Assembly: GCA_964019165.1 (NCBI GenBank) | Contig: OZ025276.1 | Span: 15,837,813 to 15,901,812 of the forward strand | Length of the DNA: 64,000 nt | DNA from: Mastigias papua | Lineage: Eukaryota > Cnidaria > Scyphozoa > Rhizostomeae > Mastigiidae | Direction: 5' to 3' | Shown here: positions 42,995-55,000 of the stretch, one piece after another | Layout of the letters: each line of letters starts with the position of its first letter | How positions within the stretch are numbered: the stretch's first letter is position 1 | Translations under genes and position numbers: made by a program | The notes under the pieces: model-generated | The model's database searches: none | Told to the model about the DNA's origin: nothing | What the model saw: only the letters and a program-made list of their open reading frames with translations

Positions 42995-45040
42995 ATTCAC
43001 TATGAAAAGGTGATGCGAAACGAGACATGTAAAATGGTTGCCAATACTAAAAATTTATTTGGTGAACTTGGGCTGGAAACTGGCGGATCGTGATCAAGGA
43101 TCAAACACGTATTGGGCAATATTCAATAGATTAATGAATAAAAAGAAAGTGGCTAATATCCCACCCCTTCCCGAGGGTGATATATTCCTCACCAATGTTG
43201 AAACAAAAGCCATAATATTCAATGACTTCTTTGTGCAACAGTGCTCAACCATAACAACTGGCTGTACAATTTGTCTTCCTATCACGATGCGACAATACGC
43301 TATATGATGTCATGGTTGACAGGTTAAAAGTACTTTCTTTGATCAGGTGATTAGACCCTAATAAAGCTCATGGCTGGGAAGGAACTTCAGCTCATATGAT
43401 TAAATTATGCGATTCTTCCCTTTTTGAGCCTGTGTTATTTTTCATAAGTGTCTTGAAACAGGTATTTACCCTTCAATCTGGAAAAATGCTAACCTATCCC
43501 TGTTCACAAGAAAGGAAATAGGCAGTATAAGGAAAACTATCTACCAATATCATTGCTGCCAATTACTGGCAATAATTCATAACATTTATTGTGCGTTTGA
43601 GAGCACTTCTAGCTTGAAAACTCGTTCTATTTTCTTGGGCCTCTCAAAGGCATCTGATAGAGTGTTGCATGATGGCCTCTTGTACGAGCTGGAAAGAAAT
43701 GGAATATCCCGTAATTTGCTAGATCTGTTGCGTAGCTTTCTTCTCAATTGGAAGCAAAGAGTTGTTCTGAATGGAAAATGCTCCAACTGGGAGTGTGTCG
43801 GTTCAGGTGTTCTACAAGGATCTATTCTCAGTCCATTATTCCTTTTAGTTTATATACATGACCTAGCTGATAATATCAATTGTTACATCAAACTATTTGG
43901 TTATGACACCATTACTATTTTTAGTAGTTCGCGATGAGGTCACAACAGCTTTAGAGTTAAATCAAGATCTTGAAAGTGTTAGTCTATGGGCGTGGAAATG
44001 GAAGATGCCGTACACTGTTGAGAAAACAAACGAAGTTATCTTTTCTTCTAAGCGATCTTAACCTCAGCACCCTCCTTTAAAGCTTGGTAGCAAAGTGATT
44101 GCCTCAGAAACCGAACATAAACACCTTGGTATGATTTTGGACGAAAATTTTAATTTTAAGAGTCACATTCGGGAGGCTATTCTTAAAGCAAGAAGGGGAA
44201 TCAAGATGATCAAATGTATATCTAATTATGTTTCTCGCAATGTACTCGACGAAATCTATAAACTTTATATTCGACCCCATCTTGATTATGGAGATATTAT
44301 TTATCACCAACACGATCCACACATATCCCTATATATCACGAAGAGACTCGAACAAACACAGTATTCTGCAGCCCTTGCTACCACTGGTGCTTGGAGAGGT
44401 ACAAGTAGGCAAAGACTCTATGAGAAGCTAGAAGGTGGTTTAGAAAGCTGTGCCATTTCTTTCAATTGCGGAAAAGCCATCATCCGGCATATCTATTTGA
44501 GGAAATTCCTGATGTTCGCGAAGTTCCGTATTCTCTTAGACATGTAAATGAATATGAGCCAATCATTCATAAAACTGTTCGCTTTTCTCATACATATTTC
44601 CATAATGTGCTTGTTGAATGGAATGCGTTAGAAAATGATATTCCTGAGTCGATTACGCTGGGAGAATTCAAGGGTAAATAGCTCGCTAAGATAAGACCTA
44701 GAAAGAAGTCATTATTTGAGGTTCGCGATATACGTGGCGTGAGATGCTTAACTAAGCTCCGTGTTAAATTCAGTCCCCTGAATGAACATAAGTTTAGGCA
44801 CAACTTTGAATCTGTAAGTCCAATCTGTGCGTGCAATTCAGGTATTAAAAACAATTGCCATTTTCTCCTGCACTGCCCCATATATGGCCAGGTATGTAAC
44901 GATCTCCTTGGCCAGCTTTCGGAAATCTGTGGACTTGAGCTTGGGAACCTAAGCTCCGAGGCCCTTTGTGAACTTCTCCTTTTGGCAATCCACGTTTTAA
45001 CAATATAGCTAATAAACTAATCCTGGAGGCAACAATATCA
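42995..45040 (+). mobile_element. LINE 4 (RT fingers to C-terminal Cys-His motif)
   Basis: Starts in the finger region (FNRLMNKKKVANIPPLPEGD), passes the RT palm (LGLSKASDRVLHDGLLYELE, GVLQGSILSPLFLLVY, then FGYDTITIF where the catalytic pair is altered), the LGMILDENFNFKSHI region and the terminal motif CACNSGIKNNCHFLLHCPIY (44826-44885). Several frameshifts and stops. The C-terminal Cys/His motif is typical of CR1-like LINEs of invertebrates. Directly follows the tail of LINE 3. Confidence 0.88.
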
Positions 45041-45755
45041 TTTATTTTGTTGACTAGATGGGTGGAATGAGTTTACGAAACTACTTGCCGCGCACCACTT
45101 ATTAATTATCTTATATTTGTCTAGTTGTTTCGCTTCCAGTTCTAAAAAAGCTCATCTCACATCAGCTGTCTAGTATTATTATACACTTGAAATTGTCCAA
45201 TCTATAATCTTACAATTGTTTTTCTGGACATTAGTATGTGCTTTCATTCAATCCTAATTCCTAGATCATGGGGCATCTGATGAGAGATGAACTTTACCTA
45301 CCCTGAGGTAAATACGTTAAATAGTAAGCACCATATACAGTTGGGACCTGATGACCCCGTGTCCTTTCCCCCTGTATGTGGTGTAAAACAAGGTATGTTG
45401 TATTTTTTGTTGCTATAGAATATAATAGAATATTTAGCTGTATATAGCTATAGAATACATAGTTATATATTGTGCAGGGTACTACCACAGAATATATTAT
45501 CTATTCTGTGGCAATACTACCATAATTTCTCAACATCAATTCTCAGATCGCGTTTACACAAGTACAGCTCTATTCTGCCAGCATCTTTTAAGGGATACAA
45601 TATGGACAAATAGTTCTTGAGCTCAACGCCTATGAAATTTTGTGCTAATTTATACCCAGTTACTATATTTTATACAAATTTACCAAAAATTATGCTAAGC
45701 CTAAAATCCATATTTTTCTTTTTTATGCTGTCTGGGAGGCCTGCAAGTTCGTTTA
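45041..45755. other. No gene; short palindrome
   Basis: AT-rich. At 45485-45511 a 10-bp inverted repeat (ccacagaata and its inverse) with a 7-base loop; probably a transposon trace. Confidence 0.35.
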
Positions 45756-45756
45756 G

Positions 45757-45850
45757 TGATGTTGGAGGACCCACCAGGCTGGGTCCGACAGAGAACATTT
45801 TGAAATTTTACTCTCTAGCATGGTCAGAAAGGCAACCCTCAACTGAACGT
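45757..45850 (+). repeat. Dispersed repeat family 4, copy 1
   Basis: ggaggacccacc, ctgggtccgaca, gagaac-tt and gaaattttac match in order 54486-54570, a short interspersed repeat of unknown class. Confidence 0.5.
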
Positions 45851-46033
45851 TGAAAGTACAGCATGAATCTCACTACAACTACAACAAACTTGGTAAATAG
45901 CTGGTTCGAAGTTGCATGACTGAAGTACTATTGTAAATACCAACATTACAAATGGATGAAATAACAAAATAGATAATCATGACTGTTTTGGTATCAAAAA
46001 TACGAGTTTGTTTCTGCTTGATTTTGTGAATGG

Positions 46034-46345
46034 TGTCAAACCATCACCATCACCACCATCACCACGATCATCATCACTATCATTATCATCACTATCATTG
46101 TCACCATCATTATCACCATCATCATCACTGTCACCACCATCATCACTGTCACCATCATCATCACTGTCACCATCATCATCACTGTCACTATCACCACTAT
46201 CACTATCACCACCATCATCATCACTGTCACCATCACGATCACCATCATCATCACTGTCACTATCACCATCATCATCACGATCACTATCACGATCACCATC
46301 ATCATTACTGTCACTATCACCATAATTATTACCATCAGCAGACAA
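46034..46345. repeat. CAT/CAC microsatellite
   Basis: About 310 bp of impure (cat/cac/tcactg) triplets. Open in several frames on both strands (His-, Ser/Pro- and Asp/Ser-rich), which is a product of the repeat and not of selection. Confidence 0.95.
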
Positions 46346-47375
46346 CTTCGCCACAGCAAAAATGAAGTAAACTTCACACGATGTTATGGGTCTGCATATA
46401 TCAAGTTAAAATCAAATAACTAATGACTTCGTCCGTATATGCTCTACTTTTGAATATTCTAGTAATATAGAACTAAATGGCACTCAACGTCCCCATACTT
46501 CAAATACAGGAAATTTGTCTAAGACACTGTCCGTCCATGGTCATAGTCAAATAACACCCTAAGAAGCGTTTATGAAAGAATCCACAAGTCTTGGAATCTT
46601 CAATGCATTGCTAGATGCAAGAGCTGTAAATAAACTACTATACTATACTCGACAATAACAACAACATCATAGAGTACCAACACCGTATCTTCCTGTTCTC
46701 CATAAAATTGTGATAAAATCTCGGACTATTCTCAAATGGACTCAAACCATCAGTTGTAACAGACATTCCAAATCTGGCTTCTTTTAACACCGATATCCAG
46801 AAAAGGGAACACAGATCACCATATACTGCAGGACTCATGTGGATGTCTTGCAACAAAAAACGCCAGGACAAGACGAGTCTAAACGGCTGTCCATATAATT
46901 GCATCACGATCAGAAAGATGATTTCAAATGGCATTCTGATACCCTATCAGCAAAATGCATCGACAACCTATGAGAAGAGAATAACATATCGCAAGATCTT
47001 GAATACTTAATTAAACAACAATTTCCAGCGAAGCAAATGCATATGTATCAATATTGTACAGAATTACAATACGGTCTTTACTCAAGTGATAGCCCGGGGC
47101 GCTCTTGCCAGGGAGGCAATCACTATCAAAAAATCAAGGACACAACGATACAACTTCAACCTAAACTAAGCAATAAGAACAATAAATCTCGCAAAAGACA
47201 TACATTGCTCTGTGCCTTTTATACACTTCAATGTCTCTATCATACTTTTAATCTTCATCGACTGCTAAGAGTGATGCCGCTGCTTGGTTTACATCACTAT
47301 TATTAAATGAAAATTAAATAGATTTCCATCAGGCTCATTCTGTATGTACCAATTGCCGTTGCAACAATTCGAAAC
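46346..47375. other. No gene recognised
   Basis: A 98-codon minus frame at 46934-46638 (FGMSVTTDGLSPFENSP near the middle) is open but I do not recognise it; it could be a relic of a transposon protein. Confidence 0.3.
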
Positions 47376-47379
47376 CACT

Positions 47380-47905
47380 ACGGCACGAAACCATCATTAT
47401 TTTATGTCACATATGCGAACCCTTCAAAACAGAGCAGCAAGAATCGTTGTCAATAAGCCTTATGACCATTCTGCCACATCGTTGCTAAAAGAACTAGGTT
47501 GGCCCTCAATAAAGGATATTATATATAAACACGGCCTTGGACCTTGATATCTACATGACCTATTTCAAAACCTTTTCCAGGCCATAGTAAAGGGCTTAGG
47601 AATACCGAGATTGACCTCCGTATTCCACAAAAAATGATCAAAACAGCGCCCTCTTCCCTAAAAGCTTTTAAGAGCACACTTGGGCCATGCTAGTTTTTAT
47701 TCTAATTTTATTCCATTTCAATTCCATTTATTCATATTCACTCGTAATTTGTAGGATACGTTTACAATCGATTTATTACCGCATTTGCATTTGTTCTCCT
47801 TTTCTGACTCACACTACATTCTAACAGGGCCAATTGTAAAACAGCACTTTAACTGAATTTGTACTCAGTATAAATGTGTAAAAATGAAATGAATGAAAAT
47901 AATGA
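47380..47905 (+). mobile_element. LINE 5 fragment (3' end)
   Basis: LQNRAARIVVNKPYDHSATS, LLKELGWPSIKDII at 47424-47520, then decayed C-terminal sequence and a 3' UTR ending in aaatgaaatgaatgaaaat (to about 47905). Confidence 0.8.
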
Positions 47906-47984
47906 ACAGGGCTGTTTCAAATGAACGTCCCTTCTAAGATGAAAGGAGGATCCCTCATTCAAGGAGGCGCCTACTAGATAGCTT

Positions 47985-48062
47985 AGGTCAAAACAGGGGC
48001 GCTATTTTGCGGGGAGGGGGATACTCTTTTGCGGGGGGGGGGTGCTCTTTCGAGTAAATACG
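47985..48062. mobile_element. G-rich MITE-like fragment
   Basis: G-runs with tactcttttgcggggggg and an end cgagtaaatacgata resembling the termini of the MITE at 11928-12151. Partial. Confidence 0.4.
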
Positions 48063-49400
48063 ATAACATCTAAACTAACATGAAAATACGAATGAAATGC
48101 GTAAAGAAAACAAATCTTGCATAGTAAAACGATGGCATATTTTGAGACATGAAAATATGCACCTAAATGAAGCACTTTGAAAAATAGCACGAGATTCTAG
48201 GTTTAAAAATGGAAAAATGAGATTACTGCATAATATTGTACAATAGAATAATGCTTCAACCATAAAATATCCAACTTGCATGAATTTCAGCAATGAACAT
48301 TGTTAGGGAAGGTATAAAAACCATTCTCTCATCAAAAACATTAACGAAGGGTTTCATGAAACAATCTATTAAGTAGAGGAAAGTAGAACTAATAGCCATT
48401 AAAAAGGCAGAAAGTCAAAATATGGTCAGACACTACAGGGAGTGTATGAAAATCCAAAGAAAATATTACATTGAAAATAAAAACCACGCAAAAATGAGCT
48501 AAAGTTACTGAGCAACCTATATTCAATGAGAAAATTTGCTCCCTTGATCGGCTTCAAAGCAAGAATCGACATAAACAGCTTAATTCAATTCAATCAGTAA
48601 TGTTACAGAAAGAGCCCGGGGCCCACAGGAAAGCCCCAAACAAAGGAAGAAATAGAATGGCTATACTAAGACAGGAACAAGATGGAATTTCCTTAATTTA
48701 GAAGATTGTCATTAAGCTAAAACTTCTAACCTTTAGGTTTTATGGACAACTGAAGCACCAATGCCAACAAAAAGCATGAACAATAGGAAAGTAAGAATAA
48801 TCTTCATTTCCTCAAAAACACGTCATAAGCTCAAAATTGCGCTGACTTCCAAATCTTTGATTACACCTTTCATTTACCTACAAGGCAAAAAACAAGAATG
48901 CCCACCTCAGTCAATTGGTTTTAGACTGGACTAAACTTATCGTCATATACGGATAGGCAGCTCGCATTGGTTCTTGCGAAACGATCTGAAAACACGACGA
49001 TACTAGCTAGCTTTTCCCGGGCCTCTTTACCTTATTAGCAATAATCTCAAAATTATTCTATAAGAAAATGAGATAAAAAATCTTCTCTAGAACATACAAG
49101 TTAGTCTAATTTTCACAGGAAAGCCAAAATCTTTCAAATGTCATTAACAATTAATATTTAAAGTATGCATTGCATTAAATGTTGTATGCTAGCTACGCCC
49201 TACAAATAAGATATAATTTCGCAGGGGAAACCAACTCGATTGATGAGAAATATGGTTGCAATGGTTAGCTTCAAACAGCAAATCAAATCTGTGTAAGAAG
49301 ATAGGCCAGAAGCTACATGAATTCCTATTTTCTTGATACTGAGCAAATGAAACAAATCATGTGACAGAACACTGAACAACAAAGCGGGTAACTTACAAAG
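48063..49400. other. No gene seen
   Basis: AT-rich, no recognisable frame or repeat. Confidence 0.35.
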
Positions 49401-49405
49401 ATACG

Positions 49406-49513
49406 TGATCAGCTTTTGATATGTGATCAGGTTTTGATACGTGATCAGGTTTTGATATGTGATCAGGTTTTGATATGTGATCAGGTTTTGATATGTGATC
49501 AGGTTTTGATACG
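49406..49513. repeat. 18-bp minisatellite, six copies
   Basis: tgatcaggttttgatatg repeated six times with few changes (one agc for agg in the first, c for t near some ends). Confidence 0.93.
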
Positions 49514-49623
49514 ATGTTACTAAGAGACAATTCAGTCCCACTCCATCTAACGAATTGACAATTGCTAATGAATGAAGTGTTGAAGACAAAATAAAACCTC
49601 AATCCTAGCTTTAAGAAAGACTT

Positions 49624-50070
49624 TTGTTAAAAAAACTGGTGTCTTATGGGTTAAGAGGCTGCCATAACTTATCGTTGCCAAAGGCACCTACTACGTGCTA
49701 TGGGTTGGAAACAACGTCGTTTAAGGGGTGTAGGGTATGGCAGACACTCCCCAACAATACTAAACAGCTAGATACTTTCTCCAGTTTTAAGAGAGTAATC
49801 AGGGCATGGAGAGGATTGTAGCTGCAGAATATGCCGACCTTTCCCAGATCAGGTTGGGTTCTTGGATATGAATTAAGTACAAAACATGGAGGATACTTAG
49901 ACATTGAAAAATTGTAAATATCTGTACGCCTATCTCTAGCTAATTAATGTTTTAAGGTATTTCTATTTAATTTCTCTTTATTATGTCAGATAGTAGGTAT
50001 AAACTAGCTTTTGTTGTAGCTATGGATTGCTTGCCTACTGTAAATAAATCGACAATAATAATATAATAAA
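49624..50070 (+). mobile_element. LINE 6 fragment (3' end)
   Basis: YGLRGCHNLSLPKAPTTCYG, LETTSFKGCRVWQTLPNNTK, FSSFKRVIRAWRGL is the conserved LINE C terminus; a 3' UTR follows to a T-rich end near 50080. Confidence 0.85.
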
Positions 50071-51796
50071 AATAATATTTTTTTCAAACTTTGTCATTTA
50101 TAAACTGAACAAACAAACACAAATCTCTCTAATGATAGGTAATTTGTACTTCGGTGGCCTGATTACAGATAATTTTATAAAAAAAATTAATCTATACGAT
50201 ACACTCAACGTTTTAGGTGCACTGGGGTGGGGGGGGGGGGAGAGCCGCAGCACAATTTATTTATATGGAAGGAACTAATTGGAAAGAGCAACGGGGAAGG
50301 CAGCTCATAATAAATTAATAAATTATAAAGATACTAATAATGAAGTAGGAAAGGTCAAATCGAAAATGCAGAACTGATTTACCCAAGAACGATAAAGCAG
50401 CGTAGCAGCAATTGATCGTGTCATTTGCTTTTCATTCTCACATATGAGGTAACCTATGGTTCATTGTGAGGCCAACTGCACTCAATTATAGCCTATCATA
50501 TGCCATGACCAGATACCACATATGGTACGGTTCACTGTCATATCACATGATTTACTTTGGCAGGGTATCACTCAGGGGTGAGAAAGCAAATAAACACACT
50601 GCCTGATTTTGCCGCCAAGTCAAATTTGAAAGAATTGACCACCATACTTGTAAAGAAAACAATAGTACCGGTGAATGAACAGCCAACATGAATAAAATAA
50701 TTTAGCAAAATCACAATTTCCGGACAGTCAATTTTTTTCTGCAAATGTCGGGGAACGGCCCTGACACATTACAAATTAAAGCCCATCCCTTACATCAGCT
50801 CCGATACTAGTTGCTAAGGGGCTATTAACACACTCTTCAATTATGGAGAGCCAAAATATCAACATTGGAAACCAAAACCAATTGTCAAGGAGATTACTGC
50901 AATTTACTTTGTCAATTTTAGAAAAACAAATAAGATTTTAGCAAGCAAGTGGTTTATTATTGCAACAATGGAATATGGCAAATGCGAATTCTCCACAAAC
51001 ATGTACGCTTGAATCATAGAACTCAAATACTACGTATTCAAATGCCACAGCCAAATCATTAAACGTTTCCTTGAGGTCTGGGTGCTGATGACTTCATATT
51101 AAACCAAAGTAGGATTCAACACTTTTTCAACTCCCAAGAAGGTTTTTAACAAGAGGACAAACTGACCAGAGACATTGCATTGATACAGTTGATATAGAAT
51201 TGCCATATGCCTGGTCAACATATCAAGTAATTATAAAACAAAAAGCTTAAAGAAACGGTTTATCTAGTTCAATCTTTGTCTTTATGCATGTCCAGAGATC
51301 AAGATGATGTGCCTTGTCTTTGCAGCAGAGATCCAAGATGCACAGAGTTGAACACAGCTGTGGCACATCATACCAATATTTAGTGCTGATGCCTTTTTGG
51401 ACAGAACAAAAGTCACTCATTAACTTCACATTAAAAGTTGATGCAATTTTAATGTTCCATGATTAACAACGAATTAATAGCCGACATTTGGCAAACTCGT
51501 GGAACTATGGCTGAATCGCAAGGAAATGCTTGGCATTTGAAACATATTGAACGATGAACCTTAAGCCATTCCTCCTAAAAGACAACCTAGTTTTGATGCC
51601 AGAATTTGCTACATTGCATATGTCCCGTTTCTTCAGTTGGCGCACCATTAAATAAACGTGGAATAAAGAGCTTATTGTGCTTACCAAGACCCTCTGTACA
51701 CACATTGTTTCTAAGGCAGTGAGGGATACCTTTTTGTTGAAACCTGGCATAAGCTACATTGATTAACATAAGTAAAATACAGTTGTTCTTTGCACC
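50071..51796 (-). other. Intergenic DNA and probable 3' UTR of gene B
   Basis: No other gene recognised. The part next to 51796 must be the gene B 3' UTR. A G-run lies at 50224-50240. No sure polyadenylation signal. Confidence 0.35.
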
Positions 51797-52033
51797 TCAG
51801 TATCGGTCTCTGTCACCATAGCTATCTCTCCTGCTGCGCCCTCCTCCATAGCTATCACGACTTCCATGATCATCACGGCGTCCATATCCTCTGTCACCAC
51901 TTCCTCTATATCTTCCACCCCTTCTTTCATCATCTCTTCTACCACCATAATCCCTTCTATCGTCCCTTCTTCCACTACGAACATTGGTATTTGGTCTTGC
52001 TTCTTGCACTGTAAGCCTTCTACCATCATAATC
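51797..52033 (-). CDS. Gene B exon 3 (last)
   Basis: Starts after acceptor GTGTGTAG (52034) with GAT TAT GAT GGT, giving DYDGRRLTVQ, and ends with TGA at 51799-51797; 78 codons plus stop. Confidence 0.92.
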   Translation of the reverse strand, partial: DYDGRRLTVQEARPNTNVRSGRRDDRRDYGGRRDDERRGGRYRGSGDRGYGRRDDHGSRDSYGGGRSRRDSYGDRDRY

Positions 52034-55000
52034 CTACACACGATCATTTTTTATTCATTAAAGATATGAAGGAAGAAATTCAGTAATGCCAAAATTATTG
52101 GCAAAAGTACTCAACAACTAACATGCAGTGTTTAATGTCACAGAGCATAATGATACGGGAGGTAAGGTCTTTTACAGTTGCTAATGGTTGAAGTGCCAAT
52201 GGTTGACAGTTTCAAAAGAAAACATAATTCAAATTCAACATTTACGAAAGACATATTTCGTGGAAAGTCTGTTTGTACTTCCGAACTTCATTACAGCACG
52301 AAATAGCGGTACCATGTTTTAGGCATACTGAAAAGCTTGCCAGCTTTGCAGCGGAAAAACCGTGTGGTCCTGAGAAGTGCCCGGTTTAACTAAAATTGCC
52401 CGGGATTGGTAATGTTTCATCAAAATTTTAAAACCAAAGTAACAAAGCCATCACATCTTATTTCTATGCTGTGAAACCTCGTGTGGTCTACAATACTAAG
52501 GTCATGCTACGATCTGCTAAAAAAGATAGCGTTCCTAACACTCAAAAAAGTTGTATAGTTTATGAATTTTCGTGCCGATGTGAAGCTCGGTACGTAGGGT
52601 GCACTACGCAGAGACCAGCTGACAGAATACAGAACAACATGCACCCACGAGCATCAGGACAAAAAACACTATAATAAGAGAACAGCCACCTCGTATGTGC
52701 AAAAACTCTAACTCTAAAACGAAGTGATTCGGCCAAAGGACATCTCATCAAAAATCCAGAATTCGCCAAAACATACACAGACGATAATTTTCGGATCATA
52801 GGATAAGCAAGATCGTCCTTTCATATAAGTGTTGTGGAATCAGTTTACATAAAGACTCAAAACCCGGTCTTGTGTAAACAAAAAGAGTTCATTTTTTCAC
52901 TTGGATTCTTCAAGTAAACAATGGTGAATAGGTACCAAGTGGCCAATCATACGGCTAACTGGACACATTATTCATCATATCACGTGTACCCGCATCTGGC
53001 TATATATTTAGGTTCACCTTTCGGTCGCTATCCGATGTTTCATACTCTGACGAGTGTCGGACGAAAATAAGCTTTTCAGTATGCCTAACACATGGTGCCG
53101 CTTTGTCGTGCTGTAGGAAAGACATATTTACTGAGAGAGATTTCCAATACAGTCTGAGAAGTAAAAACCATTTGCAATTGTGGAATGTCAATACAGCTAA
53201 ATAGTTTTGTTATGAACTTTATGGTGCGATTTTGCGTTTCGGATGCTTCCTAGGCCTTAATATCTGCAACAATAGTATTCAACATAGGGCTATTAGTGTC
53301 TTTCTTGGTACCTACATTTGAATAGCATTATTTCAAGAGCCAGACGATACCCCAAGGCAGGCAAACCTACATACTTTCGCTCGCTTCTCTTTTTTCGCTT
53401 GTGTACATAAATACGTCCATGGAATGAGAATGAAAAGGGGTTGCAGCATATTAAATATAATCACTTAGTACAATTTAGATTCATTGTTGGGAACAAATAG
53501 CAAAATATCGGCTCCGTTTGTGACCACACATGGTTGGGAAGTTTTTCCAGCGCAAAGCAATGAGTGGTTTGTTGCAAGACCATTTCATCATATTTAAGAG
53601 GAAAGTTATGGAAGGGCATATGAGATTGTTTACTAAATCGATTATGACAATTATATTCACTGCAAGAAATACCTATCATCCAAAAAAAACACATTTTGTT
53701 TATACCATGTGATAAATAAGGATCAAACAATATACCAAACTTAAAAGAGAAAAATAATAGATTTTGAAGTAACACCTATTCTAGTGCATTCGTCAACAAC
53801 CTTTAACCTCACTCTAATCTAATGATATCTCATCGTTTGGTAGTTGGAAACTCTAGAAAACGGATTTTTAATTGTAACTTACTGAATCTTCAGCACCGAG
53901 CCTTTATACGCAATTGGCTTTTTGCCAGTATTTCCACATGAATGACTTTGCCTCAGCCCATATGACAGAGTCAAATATCAAGCGCCTTCAGTGCTTCTAA
54001 TTATTGGAAATCATACCGGATTAGGGCTGTCTACACGATACCGTGTTCATAAGTGTATTGAAATCATACCGTAATACGAGAATAATACGGTATTACGACG
54101 ATAATGATCCTCTTCGTGCAAATGAAAGGCCAATACGGTATGAAAACATATCGAAGTGTGAGTCTGGTGAACTATGATACACTCGGACGTAAGGGTACGT
54201 TCAGGTGTTCAGAATGTTACAACAAGACAGCACTTCAAGATAACTGGTCATAAAAAATGGCAAATCAAGACCATCACGAAGGATGAAGCAAGAAGTCATG
54301 ATGATGAAGCACTGTGTGCCGTAGCGCCGACAGTGGACATTGCAACTTCTATGAAGCAGCCATTCACAGAGACTGTCTTCTTACACGAGAAGTGAACTAT
54401 CACATGACTTCTTCGGTTCTTTGTATGTCCTCGTCGGCCGGAGTGTATATCTGGGAGTGGGGGCTTATATCTTCTTGTAGTGGTATGGGAGGATCCACCT
54501 TGGTTAGGTCCAACATGGGAGAGAACTTTCTAAATTCTACCCCCTGGAATGGCTAAAACAGCCCCTCTCAGACTAAAATTTGACTGAATATGACACGCAT
54601 GTGAATGAGCAAAGTGAATCTGAATGTTGTTCCTTTCTATCAAGTATGAGGAAATCCCAACTCCCATACAGAAGTCTTACCTAACATAGAAAGTACCCAA
54701 ACAGTAACGTTTTTCAATTGAAGGTAGCTAATGAGTCTTTCCTGAATTGATGGCATGTTGCCAGTACCTGAGAGTACGTCCTGGTACACCTTGCGGTCAT
54801 TAAATCTTTTCTCAAACCTCTACATATCTTGAGGCAAGGTAATTGAAAGCTGAAGAGAGACAGTAGCACAAGTGTAGCAAGTTAGTATGATATAATCAGT
54901 TGCCACTAGTTATGAATCACTTGCCATTCATGAGCAGGTCAAATGTTCCCAGATCATAGAAAAAGCTAAACTGCTTAAAACATGAGAAGACAATGTTGAT

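Noticed and set aside
45977..46377. Asp/Ser-rich acidic protein, or His-rich protein, at the CAT/CAC repeat
   Set aside because: Open in several frames on both strands at once, which marks a triplet microsatellite; no flanking conserved domain.
46638..46934. 98-codon minus frame as a host exon
   Set aside because: No splice signals, no recognised motif and repeat-rich surroundings.
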